A stretch of DNA of 64,000 bases from Candidatus Endomicrobium procryptotermitis (lineage in GTDB: Bacteria; Elusimicrobiota; Endomicrobiia; Endomicrobiales; Endomicrobiaceae): contig JAITIP010000018.1 in assembly GCA_031279415.1 (NCBI GenBank), positions 186,001 through 250,000 of the forward strand, read 5' to 3'. The notes beneath the pieces are model-generated. The model worked only from the letters and a program-made list of their open reading frames with translations, had not been told where the DNA came from and searched no databases. The position numbers were made by a program, and so were the translations under genes. This document shows, one piece after another, positions 1-8,354 of the stretch (position 1 is its first letter; each line of letters begins with the position of its first letter).

Positions 1-2
1 AT

Positions 3-1055
3 CTTCCGGGCCCGGACGATATATACATATCTCCTTCACAGATAAAAAAGTTTGCTTTAAGAAAAGGTGATACGGTTGCCGGATATGTTCGTCCACCGAA
101 AGAACAAGAGCGTTTTTTTGCATTGTTGCAGGTAAAATCTATCAACGGTCAGGAAAATCTTGAAAATATAAGAGAGCGTTCTCTCTTTGATAATTTAACT
201 CCTCTATATCCTAATGAAAAAATAGTTATGGAAACGAAAAAAGAAGAAGTCTCAACGCGTGTAATAGATATGCTTGTTCCGATAGGTAAAGGTCAAAGAG
301 TTTTAATAAACGCCGCGCCGAGAACTGGAAAAACCGTTTTGCTTCAGAAAATTGCGAATGCCATAACCGAAAATAATCCAGATATAATTCTTATGGTTCT
401 TCTTATAGATGAAAGACCGGAAGAAGTTACGGACATGCAGCGTTCCGTCAATGGAGAAGTCATATCTTCGACATTTGACGAACCTTCGGACAGACATATT
501 CAAGTTGCTGAAATGGTAATTGAAAAAGCTAAAAGAATGGTTGAAAACGGCAAAAACGTTGTAGTTCTTCTCGATTCCATAACGAGATTGGCAAGGGCGT
601 ATAATACTGCAATTCCGTCAAGTGGAAGAGTTCTTTCCGGAGGACTTGATTCGAACGCTTTACAGAGACCCAAAAGATTTTTTGGAGCGGCGCGAAATAT
701 CGAAGAAGGCGGAAGTCTGACAATAATAGGAACAGCTTTGGTTGAAACCGGCAGCAGAATGGACGATGTTATTTTTGAAGAATTTAAAGGAACCGGCAAC
801 TGTGAAATTTATCTTGACAGAAAACTTGCCGACAGAAGAGTGTTTCCTGCCATAGATTTACTGCGTTCCGGCACAAGAAAAGAAGAACTGCTGTTGAATG
901 AAGATGAAAAAAATAAAATGTGGATATTGAGAAAGTGGATGAGCTCAATGAATTCTATAGAAGTAATGGAAGAGCTTACGAAGAGAATGCTTACTTCAAA
1001 ATCAAATAAAGATTTCCTTAAGCAAATGGAGTTGTCAAGTCTTGAAGGATTATGA
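3..1055 (+). CDS. rho: Transcription termination factor Rho (5'-truncated by window edge)
   Basis: Rho is the hexameric RNA helicase that ends untranslated transcripts. The reading frame is open from the window edge; codons 3-122 already encode Rho RNA-binding-domain sequence ([21 protein letters not shown]), so the TTG at 123 is internal and the true start lies before the window. The ATPase core is clear: P-loop APRTGKT near nt 312-335, then [10 protein letters not shown] and [13 protein letters not shown], followed by the SGG and GTALVETGS segments. The C-terminal end ([13 protein letters not shown]) is complete and stops at 1055. Identity is secure; the length cannot be judged because the N-terminus is missing. 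Confidence 0.97.
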   Translation, partial: LPGPDDIYISPSQIKKFALRKGDTVAGYVRPPKEQERFFALLQVKSINGQENLENIRERSLFDNLTPLYPNEKIVMETKKEEVSTRVIDMLVPIGKGQRVLINAAPRTGKTVLLQKIANAITENNPDIILMVLLIDERPEEVTDMQRSVNGEVISSTFDEPSDRHIQVAEMVIEKAKRMVENGKNVVVLLDSITRLARAYNTAIPSSGRVLSGGLDSNALQRPKRFFGAARNIEEGGSLTIIGTALVETGSRMDDVIFEEFKGTGNCEIYLDRKLADRRVFPAIDLLRSGTRKEELLLNEDEKNKMWILRKWMSSMNSIEVMEELTKRMLTSKSNKDFLKQMELSSLEGL

Positions 1056-1056
1056 A

Positions 1057-1172
1057 ATGTTCAAAAAAGGTATTAGCGAAGAGCAGCACAATTTAATAGT
1101 TTCAAAGACAAAAACGACAAAGAAGATATATGGAATAGAATGGAAAATATAAGAAAATTGATAGAGCGGTGA
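1057..1172 (+). pseudogene. Short decayed coding relic downstream of rho
   Basis: One base after the rho stop, an ATG opens a 31-codon frame beginning MFKKGISEEQ. Part way through, the plausible-looking protein sequence moves to another frame, which reads FKDKNDKEDIWNRMENIRK and ends with IER and a stop at 1170-1172. The two halves together resemble one small frameshifted gene. I do not recognise the family. It could also be two chance frames in AT-rich spacer, so this is a weak call. Confidence 0.3.
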
Positions 1173-1239
1173 TGACTAGATTAAATCTCAAAAATGCTAA
1201 AACAATATAATTTATATACTTATACCTCAGAGGTTTAGA

Positions 1240-2811
1240 ATGCCGCCGGCATTTTGGAATATATCGGAAAGAATTAAAAAAAATGATTTTCCTTTTTACT
1301 GTTTGCTGGCTGTTTTATCTTTATCCGTTTGTGGTGGATTTGTTTTTTCCGTTACATTCCAATCGGTTTTATTTATTATTCTTATTACCTGTTTTGCCTT
1401 TATATTTATAAAAAAAAAATTAAAAAATAATAATATATTTATTTTTATGTCTCTTCTTTTGACCGCCATATTTTTATCTTATCTTGGTGCGGATTTTCAG
1501 GTAAATGTCAGAAATGTGTCTTTGGGTTTTTTAAATGCGGTAATAGCTTTTTTTATAATGCTTTATGCGGATAACAGAAATAAGGAAAACGTTCTCCTCT
1601 CTCTTTTATTTTTAGGTTTGTGGGTTTCTTTTCTTTTATTTATTCAAATTTTTACAGGAAATAATATTGAACAGTCCGCATTTCTTAATATCAATATTAT
1701 CTCCGGGTTCCTGCTTGTTGTTTATACTTTGGCTTTAGGGTTTACGGAAAAAAATAAGTATCCTGTTTTTTTTCTATCCGTGTCTTTAATAATTTTTTTT
1801 GCAATAGCGGTTACTCATTCAAGAACGGCAGTAGTTCTTGCTTATGCTGTGACCGTATTTTATTTTTTAATAATCAGGAAAAACAACTACTTCCATATTT
1901 TTTTTATAGCAGTTTCATGTATTTTAATTGCAGGCATTGTTTATGCTTTTTATACAAAAACTGGATTACAGAGCTTATCCGAAAGATTTATATGGTGGAA
2001 AACAGCTTTGTTTATGTTTAAAGAAAATGCACTTTTTGGTGTGGGGTTCGGAAATTACGGTGCGTTGTTTTTATATTACAGGCCGGAACCTGTTTTGAAC
2101 ACTTTGTTTGCGCACAATATATTTTTGCAGCTTCTTGCCGAAACAGGCATATTTGGAATAATATCTTTTGCTGTAGTTTTTTATATTATGGGAAAGAATG
2201 CCGTGATTTCATTTAAAAATAAGAATGCGGATTTAATTTACATGAAATCCGTTGTGGCAAGTATTATAATTTTTCTTATTTTCAATATCATGGAGTACAG
2301 CTTTTATATTCCCGCCTGTTTAACGACATTTTTTGTCCTTTGCGGGTTTTTATGCCATTGTGAAACTGAAAGGAGAAAAAAGAGTTTTGCATTTTCGGCC
2401 GTGGTTGCTGCAGTTGTATTGTTTGCAATTTATACGGTTGTTCCTTTTGCCGTTGCGGAACAATATTATAAAAATGGACAGAGATATGCGTCAAAAAAAG
2501 ATTATAAAAAAGCACGGGAACAATATCTGAAAGCTGTAAAGTATGATGGTAAAAATCCAGAATATCTCCATCAGGCGGCAGATTGCAGTTTTGGGCTTTA
2601 TATTTTGAGTTCACAGATGGAAAAACATTATTTGCAGGATACTATAAATTTTGAATCGCAGTCCGAAAAATTATATACTCATTCCGCGCAGATAAAATCT
2701 GGACTTGCAAATCTTTATAGATTGTCTGCGGATATGCAAAATGCGCAAAAATACTCCGAAGCGGCGCTTAAATGCGATAAATTTAATCCCAATTACGAGA
2801 TTATTCATTGA
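1240..2811 (+). CDS. O-antigen ligase/polymerase-like membrane protein (Wzy_C type) with C-terminal TPR
   Basis: A 523-residue integral membrane protein. About ten hydrophobic segments fill residues 20-405. The large loop carries a pattern typical of the O-antigen ligase/Wzy_C family: WWKTALFMFKENALFGVGFGNYG near residues 250-272, then AHNIFLQLLAETGIFG. Residues from about 410 form a soluble tail with tetratricopeptide-like helices (YYKNGQRYASKKDYKKAREQ). Members join or polymerise lipid-linked glycans at the periplasmic face, or glycosylate proteins; the substrate cannot be told from sequence. The start ATG has an AGAGG Shine-Dalgarno sequence six bases upstream. A second protein of the same architecture is encoded at 14259. 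It may have its own promoter (TATAAT-like box near 1208). Confidence 0.8.
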   Translation: MPPAFWNISERIKKNDFPFYCLLAVLSLSVCGGFVFSVTFQSVLFIILITCFAFIFIKKKLKNNNIFIFMSLLLTAIFLSYLGADFQVNVRNVSLGFLNAVIAFFIMLYADNRNKENVLLSLLFLGLWVSFLLFIQIFTGNNIEQSAFLNINIISGFLLVVYTLALGFTEKNKYPVFFLSVSLIIFFAIAVTHSRTAVVLAYAVTVFYFLIIRKNNYFHIFFIAVSCILIAGIVYAFYTKTGLQSLSERFIWWKTALFMFKENALFGVGFGNYGALFLYYRPEPVLNTLFAHNIFLQLLAETGIFGIISFAVVFYIMGKNAVISFKNKNADLIYMKSVVASIIIFLIFNIMEYSFYIPACLTTFFVLCGFLCHCETERRKKSFAFSAVVAAVVLFAIYTVVPFAVAEQYYKNGQRYASKKDYKKAREQYLKAVKYDGKNPEYLHQAADCSFGLYILSSQMEKHYLQDTINFESQSEKLYTHSAQIKSGLANLYRLSADMQNAQKYSEAALKCDKFNPNYEIIH

Positions 2812-2829
2812 AGATAACGGCTTTTATTA

Positions 2830-3223
2830 GTGATATTTATGTTTAACAGCAATGCATTTGCTCAAATTCCTTTCAGTTTGAGAGTTAAAAAGACTGTTGC
2901 AAGAATAATGCCAATACTGGAAAAAGAGTTTCGAAATAAAAAATTAAAGTTTGGTGCAGATGTTTTTGTAAGGATATTAAAGGAAGAATATATTTTGGAA
3001 GTGTGGGTCAATGATGGACGACAATATTCTCTTTTGAAAGAATATCCCGTATTATTCGGGAGGACTTGGTACGAAAACTAAAATTGGGTATCAAAAAAGT
3101 CCCGATGAAAATTTTGAAAGGCATAAAAACAGCTCTAATATTTCTTCTTGGAAAGAACTTTCCGAAGGGTACGGATATTTTGATAAAACCGGAATTCCAC
3201 CGAAAATGCTTGTAAAACGCTAA
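2830..3223 (+). pseudogene. Decayed YafK-type murein L,D-transpeptidase
   Basis: The frame from 2830 (GTG; an in-frame ATG lies at 2839) starts with a signal-peptide-like segment ending SNAFAQ, then reads VFVRILKEEYILEVWV and YSLLKEYPV. This is the N-terminal pattern of YafK-like L,D-transpeptidases. The frame closes at 3081, but the adjacent frame continues the family sequence as SGGLGTKTKIGYQKSPDE and then jumps to a C-terminal-like tail, GYGYFDKTGIPPKMLVKR, ending at 3223. The central catalytic part with the HG and S-x-GC motifs is absent. The gene therefore shows a frameshift plus an internal deletion and should not make an active enzyme. A possible upstream start, MKITAFI from a TTG at 2808, is also out of frame. 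Family assignment rests on remembered motifs, not a search. Confidence 0.72.
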
Positions 3224-3272
3224 AGTGCAGTATTATGTGTCTGAAAATACATAAAAGGAGACGTGAGTCAAA

Positions 3273-4865
3273 ATGCAAGCCTTAAATTTAATGAGAAAAT
3301 ATAAAAAGGCCTTTTTCTTTTGTTTTTTATTGGCATTGATAGCGATAGTGTATTTTCGCAGCTTAAAATATGATTACACTTACTTTGATGATGATGTTCT
3401 TGTTATTCTCAATCATGATTTTATTTCGAATTATAAAAATATTCCAAAATTTTTTCTCAAAGGTGCGTTTTATACGGGCGATAATTCTTTCTATAGGCCC
3501 ATTTTAACCCTGTCATTTTCCATAGACTCTATGATTGCTGGCAAAAATCCTTTTATGTACCATCTTACTGGATTGCTGCTTCATATTTCCGCAGTTTTTT
3601 TGATTTTTGTTTTTTTGAGAAAACTTGAATTCAATGAAATGCTAGTTTTTCTTTTTACGTCGATCTTTGCAGTGCATCCGGCGTTTGCTCATGCAGTTGC
3701 ATGGATTCCCGGAAGAAACGATTTATTGCTTACCGTCTTCGTTCTGCTTTCATTAATTTTCTTATTTGACTATTTTAATAAGGAAAAGAAAAACACCGTA
3801 AAAATATTTATGGCGCTTTTTTTGTTTGCTCTTGCTGTATTTACGAAAGAGAGTGCAAGCACAATGGTTGCGGTTATGCCTGTATTTATGTTTTTATTTT
3901 GTAAAAATATCCGTAAAAAGGATTATATTGTTGTTTTTACGGCCTCTGCTCTGATTTTTTGCGCTTATATAGGATTGAGAATTTATGTTTTGACGGGCAA
4001 TGCCGCGGAAATTACTTTCGATTTTTTAAAGACAATAAAATCTATTCTGATTTATTGTGAATATCTTGTTATTCCTTACCGCATATATCTTTTTCCAGAT
4101 AATATAGATTTGAATTTTTTGACATTTTTTTCAAGTTTAATGGCATTTGTTCCACTGATGGCTTCTTTATTTTTTAATATAGGAAGAAAAAAAGTCATTT
4201 TGTTCGGTGCGTTTTGGTGCTTAGTATTTTTAATGCCCTCTTTTATGGCATCAGAACGTATAATTTCATTTCTGCCTCATAGACTATATGTAATATCAAC
4301 GGGATTTATAATCATGTTTATAGAATTTTTTAGTTCTGCGTCAGAAAAATTCAAGCCTGCTGGAAAATACGTTATTTTTTTGCTTTTTATATTTATAAGT
4401 CTATTTACATGGTCGTCTTGTATTCATGTGAAGAAATTCCAAAATAAATATATTTATATTTCACATGCAATAAGCGAACAGCCGCAGTCCAATATGTTGA
4501 GATGTAAAATGGCACAGTACTATGCGGAAAACGGAAAATATGAAGAAGCTAGACGAGAACTTGCTAAAGTAACAAGCAAAGACGGAACTTATAGCAGCGT
4601 TTATTACGAAATGGCCGGATATGTCTTTTCGCTTGAAGGCCGTTATGACAGAGCGATTGAACTTTTTGAGCAACTTATTGAACTCTTTCCCAAACATGAG
4701 TCCGCTTTAAATAATATGAGTGAAATATATTTTTTGAAAGGTGAATATGGCAAAGCTTTGGGATATGCAGAAAGACTCATTGAAATTCGTCCTGAACGTT
4801 CGGATTACAAAATTCATTATGCTAAAATTAAAAATAAGTATGACAATATATCGGAGAATAAATAG
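3273..4865 (+). CDS. GT-C-type (TMTC/PMT-like) membrane glycosyltransferase with TPR tail
   Basis: A 530-residue protein with an N-terminal signal anchor, about ten membrane segments to residue 375, and a soluble C-terminal region with at least three tetratricopeptide repeats (YYAENGKYEEARRELAKV, YDRAIELFEQLIELFP, YGKALGYAERLIEIRP). The first periplasmic loop has an acidic FDDD motif (about residue 38), followed by YRPILTLSFSID, YHLTGLLLH and HPAFAHAVAWIPGRND. This is the signature of TMTC/PMT-like GT-C enzymes, which transfer sugars from lipid carriers to proteins or lipids in the periplasm. The substrate is unknown. The strong ribosome-binding site AAAAGGAG precedes ATG 3273. It is the last gene before a 717-base gap. 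Confidence 0.75.
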   Translation: MQALNLMRKYKKAFFFCFLLALIAIVYFRSLKYDYTYFDDDVLVILNHDFISNYKNIPKFFLKGAFYTGDNSFYRPILTLSFSIDSMIAGKNPFMYHLTGLLLHISAVFLIFVFLRKLEFNEMLVFLFTSIFAVHPAFAHAVAWIPGRNDLLLTVFVLLSLIFLFDYFNKEKKNTVKIFMALFLFALAVFTKESASTMVAVMPVFMFLFCKNIRKKDYIVVFTASALIFCAYIGLRIYVLTGNAAEITFDFLKTIKSILIYCEYLVIPYRIYLFPDNIDLNFLTFFSSLMAFVPLMASLFFNIGRKKVILFGAFWCLVFLMPSFMASERIISFLPHRLYVISTGFIIMFIEFFSSASEKFKPAGKYVIFLLFIFISLFTWSSCIHVKKFQNKYIYISHAISEQPQSNMLRCKMAQYYAENGKYEEARRELAKVTSKDGTYSSVYYEMAGYVFSLEGRYDRAIELFEQLIELFPKHESALNNMSEIYFLKGEYGKALGYAERLIEIRPERSDYKIHYAKIKNKYDNISENK

Positions 4866-4868
4866 TCC

Positions 4869-4899
4869 GCTTATAAAAAAGAATTTCTTTTATATAAGC
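4869..4899. repeat. 31-base near-perfect palindrome after the GT-C gene
   Basis: Arms 4869-4883 and 4885-4899 (15 bases each) pair with one mismatch around a single central base. It begins four bases after the stop codon at 4865, so it may act as an mRNA 3' end or terminator in either direction. No separate T-run follows the stem. Confidence 0.6.
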
Positions 4900-5147
4900 T
4901 GAAGACGACTTCAAGTTGTTAATACGACAGTAGAATTAAAAATCTCCTGTGGTGTGAAATAATCAAGGCATTTGCAATTTCATCTTGCGATATAGTATCA
5001 AAATTTATTCCTTTTGGAAAAAATGACACTGCCTGCTGCAATAGCTGCTGTTGTTTGCAAAAGCAAAACTGTTATCAACCCACTGAAAAAGAGGGAGAAG
5101 ATAGTCGACAAAAAAGCAGGCGTTCACTAAACAAAACAAAAGAAGCA

Positions 5148-5186
5148 ATAGAAAAAGAAATAACAACTTGTTATTTCTTTTTCTAT
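5148..5186. repeat. Perfect 39-base palindrome (19-base arms)
   Basis: Arms 5148-5166 and 5168-5186 are exact reverse complements around one central C. One arm is purine-rich and the other ends in a run of T and C. As RNA it would give a long A/U-rich hairpin. It could be a bidirectional terminator or the core of a mobile palindromic element. Confidence 0.85.
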
Positions 5187-5222
5187 GAATGTGTGCGACG
5201 TAGCTGCGGGGTAGTCTTTTTT

Positions 5223-5320
5223 TGTCCTAGTGGGCGGTTTACACAAGGCATATTTAAATGTGTTGGCATTGTGATTGCCTGCTAAGGCTTGCCGTTGTGA
5301 ATTGCCCACTGCAAAGGACA
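5223..5320. repeat. Imperfect palindrome, about 98 bases
   Basis: Left arm 5223-5249 (TGTCCT, AGTGGGC, then TTACACAAGGC-like) pairs with right arm 5291-5320 (GCCGTTGTGA, GCCCACT, AGGACA) with a four-base bulge and a few mismatches. The intervening loop is about 41 bases. It directly abuts a second palindrome, so the two may form one composite element. Confidence 0.6.
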
Positions 5321-5323
5321 CTC

Positions 5324-5373
5324 CGTGCCGCGCACCCTTCTCAAGAGGGGAAGTGCTAGCGCACGGCAATTTA
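5324..5373 (+). repeat. Dispersed palindromic repeat, copy 1
   Basis: CCGTGC at 5324 pairs with GCACGG at 5361-5366, enclosing a smaller imperfect stem. The segment 5335-5373 matches the reverse complement of 40214-40252 at about 33 of 38 positions, sharing the blocks CCCTTCT, GAGGGGAAGTGCT, GCGCA and GGCAA. Such similarity between two unrelated intergenic spacers marks a dispersed REP- or MITE-like repeat. Confidence 0.75.
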
Positions 5374-5515
5374 TAACAACGTACGACAAAGACAAATTAA
5401 AGACAAAACCTTCTTCTGTATAAAGTTCTTTGTGGTGTATTCATAATAATAAATATAGTATTACTTTTTCATAGTTTTAACTTGGGTTCCTGCCTTCATG
5501 AGAAAAACTAAATAT

Positions 5516-5544
5516 TGCTCAAACACAAATAAAAGTGTAAAATC
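5516..5544 (+). promoter_or_regulatory. Predicted sigma-70-type promoter for pfkA
   Basis: TTGCTC (5516-5521), a 17-base spacer and TAAAAT (5539-5544) lie about 40 bases before the pfkA start. A strong AAAAAAGGAGGA ribosome-binding site follows. CCTTTT just upstream could pair with AAAAGG and partly hide the ribosome-binding site. Confidence 0.5.
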
Positions 5545-5582
5545 ATAAACATAAATGAAACCTTTTAAAAAAGGAGGACAAT

Positions 5583-6545
5583 ATGGCTGAGAAAGTCGGA
5601 ATTATTACGTCGGGCGGAGATGCACCTGGAATGAATGCAGCGATAAGAGCCGTTACCAGATATGGCATTTCGCTGGGTTATCAGATTGTGGGAATAAGAA
5701 GAGGATTCAAAGGTCTTCTTGATGATGAATTTATAACTCTCACTCTGCGTTCCGTCAGTGGTATAATAAATTCCGGAGGAACGATATTGCATACGGGAAG
5801 ATGTCCTGAGATGAAAACTAAAACCGGCATGAACAGAGCGGTAAAAACCATAAAAGAACTCGGTTTGTGCGGATTGATAATTATAGGTGGAGACGGTTCT
5901 CTTGCAGCTGGGCACGCTTTGTCAAAGCGAGGAATAAAAGTTATTAATATTCCGGCTTCAATAGATAATGATATATATGGAACGGATGAAACTGTAGGTT
6001 ACGATACCGCCGTGAATACAGCCGTAGAAGCTATAGACAAAATAAGAGATACGGCGACAAGTCATGACAGGATTTTTATCGTAGAAGTTATGGGAAGAGA
6101 ACATGGATTTTTGACGCTTGACGTGGGTATTGCGGCGGGCTGCGAATTCATAGTCGTGCCAGAAATGAAATATGATATAAAAAAACTTGCCGATGAGCTT
6201 ATCAGAGGTAAAGAAAGAGGAAAAACTTCGGAAATCATAGCTTTTGCAGAAGGTGTCGGCTCTTCAGTGGATTTTGCAAAAAAAATTGAGAAAATGACTG
6301 GACTTGAAGTAAGAGTCAGCAATCTCGGATACATTCAGCGTGGAGGACGGCCTACGGCAAGAACCAGAATACTCGCTTCAAAATTCGGTTTTATGGCGAT
6401 ACATTTGTTTCATAAAAAGAAATACAATATGCTTATCGGTATGACTGATGGAAAGGCTTCCTGCATGCCGATTCCTCGCGCGATAAAATGCGAAAAGTCG
6501 TTCAATGAAAAAGAATTAAAAATATTGAGAAATCTATCAATCTAA
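5583..6545 (+). CDS. pfkA: ATP-dependent 6-phosphofructokinase
   Basis: Phosphorylates fructose-6-phosphate to fructose-1,6-bisphosphate, the committed glycolytic step, in the cytoplasm. The 320-residue length is normal for the bacterial homotetramer. Visible motifs are GGDAPGMNA (11-19), GGDGS (102-106; Gly at the position usual in ATP-using rather than PPi-using enzymes), SIDND (126-130, catalytic Asp) and VEVMGRE. The residue pair before SIDND is PA rather than the common PG, a small departure. Its start is fixed by a strong GGAGGA site six bases upstream. tyrS follows after six bases, so the two are probably co-transcribed. Confidence 0.96.
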   Translation: MAEKVGIITSGGDAPGMNAAIRAVTRYGISLGYQIVGIRRGFKGLLDDEFITLTLRSVSGIINSGGTILHTGRCPEMKTKTGMNRAVKTIKELGLCGLIIIGGDGSLAAGHALSKRGIKVINIPASIDNDIYGTDETVGYDTAVNTAVEAIDKIRDTATSHDRIFIVEVMGREHGFLTLDVGIAAGCEFIVVPEMKYDIKKLADELIRGKERGKTSEIIAFAEGVGSSVDFAKKIEKMTGLEVRVSNLGYIQRGGRPTARTRILASKFGFMAIHLFHKKKYNMLIGMTDGKASCMPIPRAIKCEKSFNEKELKILRNLSI

Positions 6546-6551
6546 AAGGAA

Positions 6552-7721
6552 ATGATGCTGATGAAAGAAGCATTGGAAATGATTAAGAGAGGCACAAACG
6601 AAATTATCGATGTAAAAGAACTTGAAAAAAAACTTTTTTCCGGAAGAAAACTCAGGATTAAACTTGGTGTGGATCCTACTGCTCCGGATTTGCATTTAGG
6701 ACATACCGTAATAATAAACAAACTCAAAACTTTTCAGGATTTGGGACATCAAATAGTGTTTTTAATCGGCGATTTTACTGCAAAAATCGGCGACCCTTCG
6801 GGTCGTTCAGAAACGCGTCATATGATGACGGATGGACAAATAGCGGAAAATACTAAAACTTATACCGAACAGGTTTTCAAAATTTTGGACAAAAGTAAAA
6901 CAGAAGTTGTATATAACAGCAAATGGCTGGGAGAGCTTGGGATAACGGGGTTGCTTAAACTTGCGGCAAAAAACACAGTTGCGCAAATGCTTGAAAGAGA
7001 CGATTTTGATAAAAGATATAAAGAAGACAAACCGATAAGCATTGTTGAATTTATGTATCCTTTGCTGCAGGCTTATGATTCCGTTGCATTGAAAGCCGAT
7101 GTTGAACTCGGAGGCAATGATCAAAAATTCAACTTGCTTCTAGGAAGAGACATGCAGCGCGATTACGGACAGGAAGCTCAGATTGTGATAACCATGCCGC
7201 TGCTTGAAGGTACGGACGGCGTAAAAAAAATGTCCAAATCATACAATAATTATATAGCGTTAAATGATTCCCCGCAGGATATGTTTGGGAAAATAATGTC
7301 AATTTCCGATGGGCTTATGTACAAATATTTTGAACTTTTAACGCAAAGAAATTTAAAAGAGATGAAATCCATACACCCGAAAGAAGCAAAAATGTTTTTG
7401 GCTGAAGAAATTACGGAAAGGTATTACGGCAGCAGTGCAGCGTTTGCCGCTCGCAAAGGCTTTGAAAAAATTTTTGCCAAAAAAGATATTCCCGATGAAA
7501 TAGAGGAATACAATCTGAAAGCTTCGGTTGTAAAATTGTCGGATTTGCTTGCAGAAAGCGCTATGGTTTCAAGCAAGAATGAAGCTAGAAGGCTTATCGA
7601 GCAGGGAGGCATCAAAATAGATTCACAAAAAGTCGTCGGGGATTTTGAGATAAAAATGGAAAAGCCCTTTATAATTCAAGCAGGAAAAAGAAAATTTAAA
7701 AAAATAATGCCGTCAAAATAA
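6552..7721 (+). CDS. tyrS: Tyrosyl-tRNA synthetase
   Basis: Charges tRNA-Tyr with tyrosine. It is a class I enzyme: the HIGH-type motif HLGH is at residues 48-51 and KMSKS at about 225-229. The C-terminal 60 residues form an S4-like RNA-binding domain ([13 protein letters not shown]). The 389-residue length is usual. Two further in-frame ATGs lie at codons 2 and 4, so the exact start is uncertain by a few residues. It sits between pfkA and the lipoprotein cluster. Confidence 0.96.
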   Translation: MMLMKEALEMIKRGTNEIIDVKELEKKLFSGRKLRIKLGVDPTAPDLHLGHTVIINKLKTFQDLGHQIVFLIGDFTAKIGDPSGRSETRHMMTDGQIAENTKTYTEQVFKILDKSKTEVVYNSKWLGELGITGLLKLAAKNTVAQMLERDDFDKRYKEDKPISIVEFMYPLLQAYDSVALKADVELGGNDQKFNLLLGRDMQRDYGQEAQIVITMPLLEGTDGVKKMSKSYNNYIALNDSPQDMFGKIMSISDGLMYKYFELLTQRNLKEMKSIHPKEAKMFLAEEITERYYGSSAAFAARKGFEKIFAKKDIPDEIEEYNLKASVVKLSDLLAESAMVSSKNEARRLIEQGGIKIDSQKVVGDFEIKMEKPFIIQAGKRKFKKIMPSK

Positions 7722-7736
7722 ATAGAGGAGACTCTT

Positions 7737-8342
7737 ATGAAAGTCAAACGTATTGCTGTGTATCTTTTAGCGATAATTTTCGCCGGAGGATTATTTGCAT
7801 GTTCCGCAGCAAAGGTTACCAGAGTTGCCGCTGATGAAATAATTGATTTCAGCGGAAATTGGAATGATACAGACTCTCACCAAGTATCAGCTGAGATGAT
7901 CAGAGACGCCATAGACAGACCGTGGGTCGATGAATATTTAAGAAAATTTAACAAAAAACCCAGAGTTATTGTAGGAATTGTAGTAAATAAAAGCGACGAA
8001 CACATAACAACTGAAACTTTTATCAAAGATCTGGAAATTGCGCTTACTAATTCAGGAAAAGTCGTTATGGTTGCTTCAAAAGACCAGAGGGGCGAATTAA
8101 GGGAAGAAAGGGACGAACAGTCCAGAAACGCCAGAGTCGGCACCGTGAAAGCACATGGGCAGGAGACGGGCGCGGATTTTATGATTAAAGGGCAGATAAA
8201 TACTATACCTGACCAAAAAAAAGGTGCCGAACTGAAATATTATCAGGTTGAACTTGAAATGATAAATATTGAAACAAACGAAAAAGTTTGGATAGGACAG
8301 AAGCAGATTAAAAAAGTGATAGCTAAAAAAAGTTACAAATAA
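7737..8342 (+). CDS. LpoB-like lipoprotein (penicillin-binding protein activator family)
   Basis: A 201-residue predicted outer-membrane lipoprotein. The signal peptide ends in the lipobox LFAC (about residues 19-22). The mature part carries LpoB-family features: VTRVAADEIIDFSGNWN, then SAEMIRDAID, VDEYLRKF, PRVIVG and a GADFMIKGQI segment. In enterobacteria LpoB activates the peptidoglycan synthase PBP1b from the outer membrane; here the partner is not known. A good GAGGAG site precedes the ATG. It is the first gene of a three-gene envelope cluster with the COG3014-type and LPP20-type genes that follow. Confidence 0.85.
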   Translation: MKVKRIAVYLLAIIFAGGLFACSAAKVTRVAADEIIDFSGNWNDTDSHQVSAEMIRDAIDRPWVDEYLRKFNKKPRVIVGIVVNKSDEHITTETFIKDLEIALTNSGKVVMVASKDQRGELREERDEQSRNARVGTVKAHGQETGADFMIKGQINTIPDQKKGAELKYYQVELEMINIETNEKVWIGQKQIKKVIAKKSYK

Positions 8343-8354
8343 TATTATAAAAAA

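Larger units (their letters stand above)
4866..5582. other. 717-base gene-free region rich in palindromes
   Basis: No convincing gene lies here on either strand. The stretch holds a near-perfect 31-base palindrome just after the preceding stop, a small GAAG-ACGA-CTTC hairpin, a perfect 39-base palindrome, two consecutive imperfect palindromes (one shared with the spacer at 40.2 kb), and the pfkA promoter at the downstream end. The base composition of 5200-5370 is visibly richer in G+C than the flanks. That looks like repeat-element DNA rather than decayed coding sequence. Confidence 0.7.

Noticed and set aside
5055-5285. Open frame of 76 codons in the palindromic gap
   Set aside because: It runs through the perfect palindrome and repeat DNA, has low-complexity Phe/Lys sequence and no good ribosome-binding site.
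5127-5369. Minus-strand frame of 80 codons over the same gap
   Set aside because: It is made of the two palindromic elements and a Phe/Tyr-rich tail; no family-like sequence.
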